Source: Halomonas halodenitrificans DSM 735 (GTDB lineage: Bacteria > Pseudomonadota > Gammaproteobacteria > Pseudomonadales > Halomonadaceae). Taken from it: a DNA stretch of 64,000 nt. Made by a program: the position numbers and the translations under genes. The DNA lies in assembly GCF_000620045.1 (NCBI RefSeq), contig NZ_JHVH01000021.1:1-64000 (forward strand), written 5' to 3'. Shown piece after piece: positions 6,021-14,822 of the stretch. The notes under the pieces are model-generated. The model was not told where the DNA came from. It ran no database searches and saw nothing but the letters and a program-made list of their open reading frames with translations. Within the stretch, counting starts at the first letter, position 1. Each line of letters begins with the position of its first letter.

Positions 6021-8921
6021 CTACTCCGTAGACCCGATGCCCCGGGCCTTGTCCAGCCGCTGAGCGATCTCCAACGTAGCCTCGAGCTCCGAACAGCCCC
6101 GCTCGCGCATCACCCGCATTCGCTCGGCCTTCTCCTCACCCTCGGTGCCGGCCAGGGCCAGGTAGAGGCTCGGCGGTACCACCCGGAACAGCGCCTCCAG
6201 ACGCCCTGACAGCACCACCCCTTCGGTGTATTTCTTGGAGACCTTGGTGGCGGAGGCCATCAGCTTGCACTGGGTGGCAGTGAGCTCCTTGAAGCGGCTG
6301 ACCTGCTCGATCTCGTCCGGGGGCATGTAGAGGCACAGCCAGAACTCGATCATGTTGAGCAGCTTGCGGGCCGCATCGGGAAAGTCCTCGAGGTTCTGGG
6401 TGGCCATCCAGATCCAGTGGGAGAGCTTGCGGCCCATCTTGCCCACCTTGACCAGGTAGGGGCTCAGCAGCGGGTTGACGGTGAGCAGGTGGCACTCGTC
6501 GATGACCTGGACGATCGGTCGCCCGCTGTACTGGTCGCGCTCGGCCAGGTTGGTGATCATGTTGGTCACGCTGATCACTGCCAGAGCGAGCTGGGCCTCA
6601 TAGCCCTCCCGAGCGAAGTGGGCCAGGTCGATGATGGTCACGTCGCATTCGGGCCAGGCGGCACCGGGCCGGTTGAATACTTCGCCGTCGAAGCCGTCGC
6701 AGAACAACCCCATGGCCTCGCCCATATCATAGGCGCGGCGCTGACGCTCCTCCGGGATACCCGTGTCACGTGAGATCGTATAGAGCGCCTCGCGCACGTC
6801 CTGGGTCATGCAGTCGCGACCTTCGTCTCGGCAGCGCTCCGCCGCCCGGTAGATCGCATCGCGGACCATGCGCCGGTCGGCACGACGAAACTCCCGCTCC
6901 TCCTTGGGATCGCCGCCGGTGATCATCAGCCGGGCGGTGATCTCCATCTCCCCAAGCAGATCGCGCTCCTCGTCAGGCTGCCCCTCTTCCTCCTCCAGGG
7001 GCGCCTCCTCGAAGGGGTTGGCATCCTCGGCGTCTCGGGCCAGGCGCCTCTCTTCCACCTCGTTCTGCAGCAGCCGCGAGGCTGCCGCGAAGGGCGGCAG
7101 CCTCGCCCCGCAGCCCGGCGACAGCTTGACCTGATTGACGCTCATGCCCTTTCGCTCGAAATACTGGCCCAGCAACCCGAAGCTGTTGCCTACCTCGATG
7201 ATAAAGAGCCGCGGACGGTGTATGGCCATGACCTGGCTCAGCACGCCGTTCAGAGTGGCCGACTTGCCCGCCCCGGTGGGACCGAACACCAGCATATGGG
7301 CGTTGGCCGAGCGGTCCTCGAGATTCAGTGGGTCGAAGCTGAAGGTTTCGCCGCCGCGATTGAAGAATGTCATGCCGGGGTGGCCGGTGCCGCGGCCGCG
7401 CCCGAACACCGGCGCCAGGTTGGCCAGGTGGTGGGCGTAATTGAACTGGGTGTACCAGCGATTCTTGCGATCCTGCTCCGGATCGAAGTTCATCGGCAGC
7501 CAGCGCAGGTAGGTGTTCAGGCCGGCGACCTCATCCTCCGGATCCACCGGTGAGAGGTTTACCTGCAGCAGCTGGGTAGCCAGCTCCATGCTGCGCTGCT
7601 GGAGATCCTGCTCATCCCCGCCCATCAGGTAAAACGCCAGTGTGCTCTGGTAGAGCTTGTGGTTTTGCCCCAGATAGAGGCGGGCAGTCTCGCAGTCTTC
7701 ACGCACCTGGCGAGCCAGCACGCTATCGCCCACCGCCTTGTTGTGCAGGCGATTGATGTGGTCCTCCAGAGGCTCCTGGGGCGTGGCGACGATGGTCAGT
7801 ACCGCCTCGGTGCCCTCGGGCAGTTTGTCCATCAGGGCGTTGCTCGCCTGGCCGTCGGAGCGACGCACTTCGCCTGTGAGATGCCCCACCACCGGCACCC
7901 GGCGCATCTCCTCCACCACCACGCAGCACTGCGGTAGTCCGTCGAACCACCAGAGCCCGGTCTCTACATCGCCCTGGGGCGAGTTGAAGAGCATTCCCTC
8001 GGCCAGATCGTAGTTCCAGGCCACCTCATCGGCTTCCTCGGGATAGTCGCACAGGGTATAGAAGCGCGACGGATCCTCCGGTGCCAGCCGCGGTCGCGGA
8101 TTGAAGCGCGGCAGCAACCAGCGGTGAAAGGCGCGCCCGTCATAGCGCTTCAGGCGCAGGCCCGCGCCGTGCAGCGCAGCAGCCAACCGATCATAGACCT
8201 GATTGGCGGCCTGTTCGGGCGAAAGCCCCCGCTGGCGTTCTCCCGTCTGGCGTTTCTTGCCGAGCCAGCGGTAGAGCACCAGGCGCGTGCGGCGGGTCTG
8301 GCCTCGCCACTGGGTCTGGGTCACGCCGTCATCCTGAAACAATCCGCCTGGCTTGGAAATGGCCCTGAGATGAGCGCCCATGCTCATCAGCCAGTCCTGG
8401 GTAAACTCGGTCTCTCGAGCCCGAGGCCGCACATAATCACGCATGCGCTCCAGGTCGGGACGGGCATCGACTTCATCCTTGACGAAGAGCTGTACCACCC
8501 AGGGGTGCTGATCATACTCCGGCAGGCTGTCCTGGAAGGCGGCTTCAATCTGGTCACGAATTGCCTCAAGCGACTCCGGGGCGCGGCCCTCGGTGGCGAT
8601 GGGGAAGACCTCGGCCACCACGCCTACCGACACCCCATCCTCCAGGAGGAAGCAGCCCGACTCCGGCAGGTACTCCACCCAGGGCAGATAGTTGCTGAAC
8701 GACGGCGCCCGGCGGAAATGCGAGCGAAGCTCGGCCACGGAAGGCGCCTTGCCTCGCGGTAGGCTCAGAGGTCTGCCATGCATATCGTTGCTCAGCGCCG
8801 CCACCTCTGTGGGCGACGACGGCTCCGCAGGAGATATCGGCAGTGCCTCATCCAGGGGCTTCCCCTGGCCAGCCTTGGCGCTACCAAACAGCCGATTCAC
8901 CAGATTATCGAACTGGGACAT
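6021..8921 (-). CDS. VirB4/TraC-like conjugative transfer ATPase (TIGR03744)
   Basis: This 966-residue ATPase energises assembly of the MPF-G type IV secretion channel at the inner membrane. Walker A FGPTGAGKSATLNG is at about residue 548 and Walker B VQVIDECHLL at about 805, followed by ATQNLEDF. An acidic insert (about residues 645-680, rich in E and D) lies between them. The ATG at 8921 is chosen over the longer frame because GGGAGG precedes it with an 8-base spacer. It overlaps the stop of the lipoprotein gene (ATGA). This is the last intact transfer gene in the window before the cargo. Confidence 0.93.
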   Translation of the reverse strand: MSQFDNLVNRLFGSAKAGQGKPLDEALPISPAEPSSPTEVAALSNDMHGRPLSLPRGKAPSVAELRSHFRRAPSFSNYLPWVEYLPESGCFLLEDGVSVGVVAEVFPIATEGRAPESLEAIRDQIEAAFQDSLPEYDQHPWVVQLFVKDEVDARPDLERMRDYVRPRARETEFTQDWLMSMGAHLRAISKPGGLFQDDGVTQTQWRGQTRRTRLVLYRWLGKKRQTGERQRGLSPEQAANQVYDRLAAALHGAGLRLKRYDGRAFHRWLLPRFNPRPRLAPEDPSRFYTLCDYPEEADEVAWNYDLAEGMLFNSPQGDVETGLWWFDGLPQCCVVVEEMRRVPVVGHLTGEVRRSDGQASNALMDKLPEGTEAVLTIVATPQEPLEDHINRLHNKAVGDSVLARQVREDCETARLYLGQNHKLYQSTLAFYLMGGDEQDLQQRSMELATQLLQVNLSPVDPEDEVAGLNTYLRWLPMNFDPEQDRKNRWYTQFNYAHHLANLAPVFGRGRGTGHPGMTFFNRGGETFSFDPLNLEDRSANAHMLVFGPTGAGKSATLNGVLSQVMAIHRPRLFIIEVGNSFGLLGQYFERKGMSVNQVKLSPGCGARLPPFAAASRLLQNEVEERRLARDAEDANPFEEAPLEEEEGQPDEERDLLGEMEITARLMITGGDPKEEREFRRADRRMVRDAIYRAAERCRDEGRDCMTQDVREALYTISRDTGIPEERQRRAYDMGEAMGLFCDGFDGEVFNRPGAAWPECDVTIIDLAHFAREGYEAQLALAVISVTNMITNLAERDQYSGRPIVQVIDECHLLTVNPLLSPYLVKVGKMGRKLSHWIWMATQNLEDFPDAARKLLNMIEFWLCLYMPPDEIEQVSRFKELTATQCKLMASATKVSKKYTEGVVLSGRLEALFRVVPPSLYLALAGTEGEEKAERMRVMRERGCSELEATLEIAQRLDKARGIGSTE

Positions 8922-9388
8922 CAGAGTGCCCTCCCGTCGACCCACTCTGCGGTGGTTCGAGCGCTCTCCCCGGGCATCGCGTACTGGGTGCGCTGGTAGA
9001 AGGGGAACACCGTCGAGTAGCCGGGCACCGGCACCTGCTCCGTCCCGGCCAGGTGCGGGAAGACGTACATCACCAGATCCGGGTTGGGCAGACGGCGGAA
9101 CTGGCTGTAGATCTCGTTGCCCACATCACGGCTGTAACGCAGCTGCTCAGTGATCATGTCGTCACCCTGCAGCGGACGGCGAAGTGCGCTGCGCGCGTCC
9201 AGCAGGCGACGCTCGTCGGTGCTGTAGCCGGCCTGGCTCTGCCAGATCTCCATCATGGTGGTACCTCCCACTGGCATCAGCTCCTCCTGGGAAGTGGCGC
9301 AGCCAACCACTGCCAGAGTGGTCATCAGGGCCATCAGTGGCCTGGCGGCGCTACGGCAGGCCGAGGTTGTCCGCACCAGAACGGTCAT
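8921..9388 (-). CDS. Conjugative transfer lipoprotein (TIGR03751)
   Basis: This 155-residue protein has a type II signal peptide with a lipobox ending VVGC at about residue 30. It then carries the family-like stretches EIWQSQAGYS and RLPNPDLVMYVFPHLAG. It is likely an outer-membrane lipoprotein of the mating-pair channel, in the position of VirB7/TraV-like proteins. The ATG at 9388 has GGAGG 8 bases upstream. It overlaps the preceding gene by 38 bp and the ATPase gene by 1 bp, so it is part of one tightly packed operon. Confidence 0.88.
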   Translation of the reverse strand: MTVLVRTTSACRSAARPLMALMTTLAVVGCATSQEELMPVGGTTMMEIWQSQAGYSTDERRLLDARSALRRPLQGDDMITEQLRYSRDVGNEIYSQFRRLPNPDLVMYVFPHLAGTEQVPVPGYSTVFPFYQRTQYAMPGESARTTAEWVDGRAL

Positions 9389-10793
9389 ATCGCACCCTCC
9401 TTCCTTGTGTCTCATAGTCGATGGGCAGCTCGCGTTCAATATGGATGGCCACCGGCTGGCCGGGTGGCACATAGACGGCGTCGAAGGTCTGGCCGAAACG
9501 CTCCTGCACCCACTGGCGCACGTCGGAGACGCCGCCGGCCAGGGCCTGGCTGGCGGCATAGCGTCCAGAGTCACCGGTCAGGCCGCTGACCACGCCGCCG
9601 CTGTCCACACTGGTGGTGACCTCATTCATCGCCATGGCATCGGCACCGGCCTCGGCGGCGCCCAGAATGAAGCTGGTCAGCAGGAACTGCTGGGCGTTGG
9701 TCTTGCGATCTCCGGGAATGCAGGGCAGTCCGCGCGGATCGGAGAGCCAGCCGAGGGTGGCGCGATTCGAGCCATCACCGGAATTGACATCATCGGGAGT
9801 TGGCAGGGTGCGCACGGTGCCGTCCTCGAAGACGAAGGTCATCGAGTTGACCTGGCCACGCACGCAGGAGAGCGTCCAGTCGCCTGTCGCCGTGCCGCTG
9901 ACAATGGCGCTCTCCACCTCGGGCAGGGTGACGCCGTTGGCGGTGAGGTTCTCGCGGCCGATCACTACCTTGAACGGATAGGGGTCATTGACGGTGCCGT
10001 CGATAGGTACCCGGCCCAGCAACGCCGTCATGGCCACCGAGCCCATCAGGGTGGAGTTCTCCGGCAGGGTATAGACAGGCTCCACGGAGGACTCATCGGG
10101 GCGACCGGTCACCCGACTCTCCACTGCGCTGGTGGCATGCTGGGCCGCTTCGCCAAACTGACCTGCCGCCTCGCCGAAGCGGGTGGGGAAGGCCGTTTCG
10201 CCACTCCCTCGCTCACCCTCCTGAGCGTCCAGCGGCTCGACCCAGGTCAGCGAATGCGTCGATCCAGGGCCTGAGTAGATCGTTCCGTTGTGACCGCCGC
10301 CACCTTCCAGACCGAGGCCAATGGGCAGATCCTCACTTCCCGTGTCATCCACCTGCTGACGCAGCTGATCCAATTGACGCTGAAGGGTGCTCAACAGTGG
10401 ATTGCTCTGCTGTGTCTGTTCAACCTCCTGACGCAACCGTTCACGCTCGCGGCGCAGCGCCTCTTCGATGGCCCCATCCACATCCTGATCGCGACTCATC
10501 AGCCGTTCGTTCTGGTCGCGTAGCGCCTGGGTTTCCGCCTGTGCCCGCTCCAGGTCACGACGCATGGCCTGCACATGCCCAACGAGAGTGGCCACGGTAT
10601 CCCGCGGGGTGTCCCCCTCGATGCCAAGTGCCTGCAACTCATCGTCATTCAGGGTCAGTGTCGGGTCTGTCTCCGCGGTTTCAGCATCTGTCCCAGCACC
10701 ACCGCCACTCAGGCTGCGCACCACGATCAGCAGAACGATCACCAGCAGCGCAGGAACCAGCACCTTCAGCAGGGTATTACTGCGTTGCGTCAT
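9351..10793 (-). CDS. ICE transfer channel protein, TraB/VirB10-like (TIGR03752)
   Basis: This 480-residue protein has one N-terminal membrane helix (about residues 8-26), a coiled coil (about 70-160, with leucine-rich heptads), and a large periplasmic domain. That domain resembles the VirB10-type beta-barrel (VAMTALLGRVPIDG, then ERELPIDYETQGRRVRYD at the end). VirB10-like proteins span the envelope and gate the channel. The ATG overlaps the upstream stop by 4 bases and has AGGAGGG in front. A Gly/Ser-rich linker lies at about residues 160-200. Confidence 0.9.
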   Translation of the reverse strand: MTQRSNTLLKVLVPALLVIVLLIVVRSLSGGGAGTDAETAETDPTLTLNDDELQALGIEGDTPRDTVATLVGHVQAMRRDLERAQAETQALRDQNERLMSRDQDVDGAIEEALRRERERLRQEVEQTQQSNPLLSTLQRQLDQLRQQVDDTGSEDLPIGLGLEGGGGHNGTIYSGPGSTHSLTWVEPLDAQEGERGSGETAFPTRFGEAAGQFGEAAQHATSAVESRVTGRPDESSVEPVYTLPENSTLMGSVAMTALLGRVPIDGTVNDPYPFKVVIGRENLTANGVTLPEVESAIVSGTATGDWTLSCVRGQVNSMTFVFEDGTVRTLPTPDDVNSGDGSNRATLGWLSDPRGLPCIPGDRKTNAQQFLLTSFILGAAEAGADAMAMNEVTTSVDSGGVVSGLTGDSGRYAASQALAGGVSDVRQWVQERFGQTFDAVYVPPGQPVAIHIERELPIDYETQGRRVRYDRSGADNLGLP

Positions 10794-11662
10794 AAGGTGC
10801 CCTCCTTGGCGTCAGGCGCTTTCTCCAGCAAGCTCAGCGCCCTGTCCAGGCCACCGCCCCGGGTGACCAGAAAGACCGTAGTGGTATCCTCCAGGGAGCC
10901 CCGCGGAGCCAGGTAGGGGTGCATGAATGTCGCGGAGTAGAAGTCCCCCTGCAGCCAGCGCGGATCGAGCTCGAAGGCGCGCTGCCGGTCGTCGTTCTCC
11001 AGCATCACCGCCGTCACCGTCCAGCCATCGAACCGCCAGGCTCCCAGAGGCGTGGCAGTCACCGGTAGCGATGGCAGCAGAGTGTTCAGAGACTCGGGTA
11101 ACCGCATGGGCACACGGGAGGCCCCTCGCAGAGGCTCGATGGTCCGCTGCGGCGCATAGAGGGACTGTGCCGCATGCCGGGTAAGCCGCACGGGTACTGG
11201 AGTGGCAGTCGGGTGCTGGACATCCCTGGGTGACGCGTCCTTCGTCGATGACGAGGCCTTCGTTACCTCCGCACCGCTACTGCCCGAGGAGGTGCTGTCT
11301 GAAGATGCCTCGCGGCTGTCCACCACCAGGACCTCCTCGCTGCTAGCTCCCTCACGGGCCAGGAGGTCCAGCAGCAGCACATCTCCACTCTCCACATCCT
11401 GAACTCGCACGCGGTGAGTCTCGAAGGCCTCAAAGGCTTTCAGGTAAAGCACACCCCCGGCACTCTGGACGCGCAGCACTTCAGAATTGGCCAGAGCCGA
11501 TGGCAACCCTACCCGCACATTGCGCTTCAGGGTGACGATGCGTTCGTCACCCACCGGTAGCGGTATCTCCAGAGGACGGCGCTCCCAGTGCATGACCTCC
11601 ACCGCCATGACATCGCCGATCAACACCGCACTCGTCAGGCAGGCCAATATCACGCGCTTCAT
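10790..11662 (-). CDS. ICE transfer protein, TraK/VirB9-like (TIGR03749)
   Basis: This 290-residue protein starts with a signal peptide (to about residue 20). It then has the characteristic ERRPLEIPLPVGDERIVTL segment and a beta-rich VRVG...LRVQSAGGVLYLKA region, as in TIGR03749 proteins. It probably forms part of the outer-membrane core complex with the TIGR03751 lipoprotein and the TIGR03752 protein. A serine-rich linker occupies about residues 115-145. The ATG has a strong GGAGA ribosome site, and both ends overlap neighbouring genes by 4 bp. Confidence 0.88.
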   Translation of the reverse strand: MKRVILACLTSAVLIGDVMAVEVMHWERRPLEIPLPVGDERIVTLKRNVRVGLPSALANSEVLRVQSAGGVLYLKAFEAFETHRVRVQDVESGDVLLLDLLAREGASSEEVLVVDSREASSDSTSSGSSGAEVTKASSSTKDASPRDVQHPTATPVPVRLTRHAAQSLYAPQRTIEPLRGASRVPMRLPESLNTLLPSLPVTATPLGAWRFDGWTVTAVMLENDDRQRAFELDPRWLQGDFYSATFMHPYLAPRGSLEDTTTVFLVTRGGGLDRALSLLEKAPDAKEGTL

Positions 11663-12306
11663 AGCAGATCTCCTTCCTCCTCGCGGCCGGGCACGGCCAG
11701 GCGCTGCGGGGTGCCCTCAAAGCAGTCCACCTGAAGCCCCCAGGGGTTACGCTCTGGGTCCACGTCGGCCCGTACTACACGCAGCGGATAGCGAACGAAC
11801 AGGTCGCGTACCGGCGTGCCGGCGTACCGCTCGTCGATAGCCATATCCAGGGTCACCACCCAGGCGTCGCGGCTTAGCACCTCGATGGCACTGGAGCGAT
11901 ACCCACGTCCGGGAATCTCGTAGATGCCACGCACGCGCCCGGAGAGCTCCTGACGGTGGTTGCGAGCCTCATAGTCGTTGCTCAGGTAGCGCTGACAGGA
12001 GGGGGTGAGAAAGGGCGAGTAAGACTGTAGATTGCGCTGGTAGTCGATCTGGCCATCGGCTGGCCAGCGGTTGATCTGCTGCCAGACATAAAACCCGAAG
12101 GCATAGACGCTCGACGGATCGACCTCCCACCAGGCGCGAGTGCTGCCGGAGCGCAGGTCCGGCGGGTTGTGGATGGTCAGGTTCTCCGGGGCCGACTTCC
12201 AGCCCCACCACAGACCGCCGCTCAGCAGTGCCAGTACCACAATGACCAGTCGCAGGGTGGTGATATGGGCATCCCGGGCGCTCAGGGCGTGACGAAAGCG
12301 ACTCAT
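11659..12306 (-). CDS. ICE transfer protein, TraE/VirB8-like (TIGR03746)
   Basis: This 215-residue protein has a short cytoplasmic head, one membrane helix at about residues 20-38 (LRLVIVVLALLSGGLWWGW), then a periplasmic domain with PSSVYAFGFYVWQQINRW and PVRDLFVRYPLRVVR. This matches TIGR03746. VirB8-like proteins are inner-membrane scaffolds of the channel. The start at 12306 overlaps the preceding stop by 4 bp; the frame is open further upstream but inside the neighbouring gene. Confidence 0.88.
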   Translation of the reverse strand: MSRFRHALSARDAHITTLRLVIVVLALLSGGLWWGWKSAPENLTIHNPPDLRSGSTRAWWEVDPSSVYAFGFYVWQQINRWPADGQIDYQRNLQSYSPFLTPSCQRYLSNDYEARNHRQELSGRVRGIYEIPGRGYRSSAIEVLSRDAWVVTLDMAIDERYAGTPVRDLFVRYPLRVVRADVDPERNPWGLQVDCFEGTPQRLAVPGREEEGDLL

Positions 12307-12686
12307 GGCCGTCCCCCCGGCTGGTAGTGCAACCGACGCCGCGAGTAGGGACCGGAGCGGGTAATCAGGGTCTCGCCGCCCCACAGCCGGATGCCCTGCC
12401 GAGCCAGATGGAACTGCAGCCTGCGATAGAGCCAGGAGGCGGGTCGGCCGCGACGCAGCCGCCGCATGACGGCCCCGCCGAAGTAGAGCGACATGCCGGC
12501 ACAGGCAAAGGCCACTGTGGGCACCATGGCGATGGCCCCCAGCAACCAGGCACCGATCACGCCCGGCAGCAGGCCCACGGCCAGGCCGCTCAGGGCCATC
12601 ATCCCAACCTCGTGTCCGGTCATCCCCCGAAACACCACCGGTGCGGCGTTCAGACGGGTCGGCAGAAAGTCGAGACGGTTGGCCAT
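12303..12686 (-). CDS. ICE membrane protein, TraL/VirB3-like (TIGR03750)
   Basis: This 127-residue protein begins MANRLDFLPTRLNAAPVVFRG, typical of TIGR03750. It has a double membrane hairpin at about residues 25-70 and a basic C-terminal tail (RRLRRGRPASWLYRRLQ). By position next to the pilin-like gene it is the likely VirB3/TraL equivalent in the inner membrane. The ATG at 12686 overlaps the stop of the upstream gene (ATGA). Confidence 0.87.
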   Translation of the reverse strand: MANRLDFLPTRLNAAPVVFRGMTGHEVGMMALSGLAVGLLPGVIGAWLLGAIAMVPTVAFACAGMSLYFGGAVMRRLRRGRPASWLYRRLQFHLARQGIRLWGGETLITRSGPYSRRRLHYQPGGRP

Positions 12687-13045
12687 CAGAGGATCTCCGC
12701 CGCCTTGGTCGCCAGCCAGATGATGGCGATGATCAGCACTACCCCAACGACTACTACCACGCCAAACTTCGACCACTCGCCGCGTACCCGGGCCTCGTTG
12801 AAGGTGGCGATAGAGGCGATGGCGACGATCAAGAAGGCCACCGTGGCCAGGATCAGGCCGCCCAGTGCGCCGAAGTCGAACAGATAGTTCTGGAGAGTGG
12901 TCAGCAGACCACCCCCCTCCCCTCGCGATGGCGCCTCCATGGTGGGTAGCCCCTGTGCCACGGCCTGCGGTACCAGCCCCACTGCGGCCAGGGCGGCAAA
13001 GCTTCGGGTACGGGCACGAGAAAAACGTGAACGCACGGTAGTCAT
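12686..13045 (-). CDS. Pilin-like ICE membrane protein (TIGR03745)
   Basis: This 119-residue protein has a signal peptide ending in AVAQ (about residue 30), a GGGLLTTLQNYLFDFG segment, and two strongly hydrophobic helices (about 57-80 and 92-112). This architecture is shared with VirB2/TrbC-type pilins and with TIGR03745. It is probably the mating-pilus subunit or a membrane partner of it. The ATG at 13045 is chosen over one at 13063 because AAGGAG lies 7 bases before it. Confidence 0.85.
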   Translation of the reverse strand: MTTVRSRFSRARTRSFAALAAVGLVPQAVAQGLPTMEAPSRGEGGGLLTTLQNYLFDFGALGGLILATVAFLIVAIASIATFNEARVRGEWSKFGVVVVVGVVLIIAIIWLATKAAEIL

Positions 13046-13087
13046 AACGAGCTCCTTTTGCATGACAGAGGTGCGAGGCCAGTGGCC

Positions 13088-13303
13088 TCAGAGGAAAATC
13101 CAGAACATCACCACGATCAGGAAGACGGCACGCAGGGCGGCAAAGCCGAAGTCGTCGCCGCTAACACGCCTCTTGGCGTAGCCTCGATAGGAGGAAATGG
13201 CGCTCCAGCACGCCCAGAGCAGCACCACGGTGCAGCCCACTCCGGCGATCAGGACACCCAAGGGAGACGCCTCGAAGCCGGCACCGGCGGCAAAGGCCTC
13301 CAT
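13088..13303 (-). CDS. Small ICE membrane protein (TIGR03758/DUF3262)
   Basis: This 71-residue protein has two membrane helices (about residues 16-35 and 55-70) joined by a short polar loop (SSYRGYAKRRVSGDD). Size, topology and position between the RAQPRD and pilin-like genes match TIGR03758. Its exact role in pilus or channel assembly is not known. Its ATG overlaps the preceding stop by 1 bp. Confidence 0.83.
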   Translation of the reverse strand: MEAFAAGAGFEASPLGVLIAGVGCTVVLLWACWSAISSYRGYAKRRVSGDDFGFAALRAVFLIVVMFWIFL

Positions 13304-13656
13304 CAGTGCAGCTCCCGCAGGTAATCACCGGCGAGCGGTGCCGGCTGGCGAGGCGGCAAGCGAGGGGGAGCCAGTACCTCATCGATCCCCTCGGCGACGG
13401 ACTCGATGTCACGACGCAGACGCGGCACATCCAAAAAGACGCGAGTGGTATCAGGATCAAATTCGCCGACACGGTTCTCGAGCCGATCCACAATGCGTTG
13501 GGTCTGAGTCAGCTGATCCTGGATCAAGGCCAGGTCCTGGCGGGCAATCTCATCGCGGATCCCATCACGCTCGGCGGCATGGACAGAGCCAGGTTGTGTG
13601 CCCAACAGTGTCAGAAGCAGGAGCGACAGGGCTTGTGGCAAGCGGCGAAGTGTCAT
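13303..13656 (-). CDS. RAQPRD-family periplasmic transfer protein (TIGR01690)
   Basis: This protein of about 117 residues has a signal peptide ending VHAA, then a helical pair (ALIQDQLTQTQRIVDRLENR). It ends in the family-typical PRLPPRQPAPLAGDYLRELH. The RAQPRD family is found only in ICE transfer operons. The start could also be an ATG at 13671; neither has a strong ribosome site. The gene ends on the start of the TIGR03758 gene. Confidence 0.85.
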   Translation of the reverse strand: MTLRRLPQALSLLLLTLLGTQPGSVHAAERDGIRDEIARQDLALIQDQLTQTQRIVDRLENRVGEFDPDTTRVFLDVPRLRRDIESVAEGIDEVLAPPRLPPRQPAPLAGDYLRELH

Positions 13657-13837
13657 GGCAAGACAGTCCATCCGTTGGCTGGGTTTTCCTCCATCCTGTC
13701 GCCCGCCTGGGTGCAGCGCAGCAGGAAACCATAAGCGCCGCACACGTTGTTTATCTGAGCCAGCTCAACCCCATAGATACGCAAGCGCCGGAGCCCGTCC
13801 AGGCTCCGGTGGGTGACGTCTGAAAAGCGGGTATACC
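13657..13837 (-). other. 181-bp gap in the transfer operon with a strong hairpin
   Basis: Between the TIGR03747 stop and the RAQPRD start lies a perfect 8-bp stem: CCGGAGCC at 13788-13795 pairs with GGCTCCGG at 13802-13809, with a 6-base loop. No U-tract follows on the minus strand, so it may be an RNA-processing or stability element, not a terminator. A frame without a normal start codon is also open here and ends in an ATGA overlap with the RAQPRD ATG; I do not call it a gene. Confidence 0.4.
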
Positions 13838-14530
13838 TCAGAGGTACTTCTTGAAGCTCCCCGTGGCGATGCTGACTAACAGACCGAAGAGTGCCGCGCA
13901 AGGGAGAAGAAAGGCATTGGGATGGATGGCAAAGGGCACGCTCAGATAGAGCAGCCAGCCCACCACAAAGACCGGCGTGATGGCTCGTTTGGCATGGTGA
14001 TAGACGAAGGCGGACTCGCGTCCCGCGCCGAAACGACGCAAGTCACGGCGTACCAGGCCGTCGACGAAACCCACCAGGGCCGCCAGGGCGAAGAGCGGCG
14101 AGGTCAGCAACAGGATGACCACCCGGGTCAGGGTCATCAACGTGACGTAGAGCGCCGCCTGCACGTAGATATGCAGGGTACCGAGCCAGCCGCCATGATG
14201 GGCGCTGTTCTCGAGCCATGCCGATATTCCACTCTTCACGAACAGCCACTCATGGGTATGGGTAACCGCCCGGGTCGCCAGGGCGACCGGGTCCGAGACC
14301 AGCAGCGAGCGGGTAAAGGTGGTATCCAGCCGGGCCACCTCCGCTTCCAGAGTCTCCAAGGCATGTTGTGCTCCGGGCTCTCCCCACCACTGCCAGTAAA
14401 TCCCCGCCCACTCGACCAGCACGGACATCAGCAGCGACACCACCAGCACCGCCATGATCTGGAACGGCAGGCCGAACAGCATGGACAGCCAGCCGCGGCG
14501 TGTTTCCTGAGCTCGCTCAGCCGTGGCCAC
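13838..14530 (-). CDS. ICE integral membrane protein (TIGR03747)
   Basis: This 230-residue protein has four to five membrane helices: about residues 20-42, 128-150, a hydrophobic stretch near 150-165, and two near 188-225. It has the family feature GFVDGLVRRDLRRFGAGRESAFVYHHAK in its cytoplasmic loop. TIGR03747 proteins sit directly after traD in these ICEs; their role is unproven. The start is GTG at 14530, immediately after the upstream stop, suggesting coupling. Confidence 0.87.
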   Translation of the reverse strand: MATAERAQETRRGWLSMLFGLPFQIMAVLVVSLLMSVLVEWAGIYWQWWGEPGAQHALETLEAEVARLDTTFTRSLLVSDPVALATRAVTHTHEWLFVKSGISAWLENSAHHGGWLGTLHIYVQAALYVTLMTLTRVVILLLTSPLFALAALVGFVDGLVRRDLRRFGAGRESAFVYHHAKRAITPVFVVGWLLYLSVPFAIHPNAFLLPCAALFGLLVSIATGSFKKYL

Positions 14531-14531
14531 C

Positions 14532-14822
14532 TCAGTGCACCCTCACCGGCGTCAGCGAACAGAGTAGTGACCAGCGACGATCCTGGTAGTGCAGAATCAA
14601 CCGCCCCTCATGAGGATGCTCGCCCTGCTCCCACACCGGCGAGAGCCCCTTGCGATAGGCGCGCTGAGTCAGCTCGATGCGGTCGATGCCGATGATCACG
14701 TAGTCGAGCAGCCCGAACAGGGTCTGAGGCAGCTCACTCAACGAGCCACTCTCCAGAGCGACGCTGGAGACAATGGCGGTTGCTGCGGTATCACTCGTCA
14801 TGGGCGTTGTCTCGATGCTCAT
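14532..14822 (-). CDS. Conserved-position ICE hypothetical protein after TraD
   Basis: I do not recognise a named family for this 96-residue soluble protein. It has an acidic N-terminus, a hydrophobic segment LPQTLFGLLDYVIIGIDRIELT and a C-terminal WSLLCSLTPVRVH. The ATG at 14822, with GGAG 7 bases upstream, overlaps the 3' end of traD by 32 bp; an alternative ATG is at 14801. Packing between traD and the TIGR03747 gene suggests a transfer function, perhaps helping the coupling protein (inference). Confidence 0.65.
   Translation of the reverse strand: MSIETTPMTSDTAATAIVSSVALESGSLSELPQTLFGLLDYVIIGIDRIELTQRAYRKGLSPVWEQGEHPHEGRLILHYQDRRWSLLCSLTPVRVH

Noticed and set aside
6136-8762. Long antisense frames inside the VirB4-like gene, and similar ones inside asmA, mnmH, radA and hisC
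   Set aside because: They are expected by-products of high-GC coding sequence on the other strand and carry no family motifs.
13653-13901. Small open frame between TIGR03747 and RAQPRD genes
   Set aside because: It ends in an ATGA overlap with the RAQPRD start, which is suggestive, but it has no good start codon or ribosome site and runs through a hairpin.
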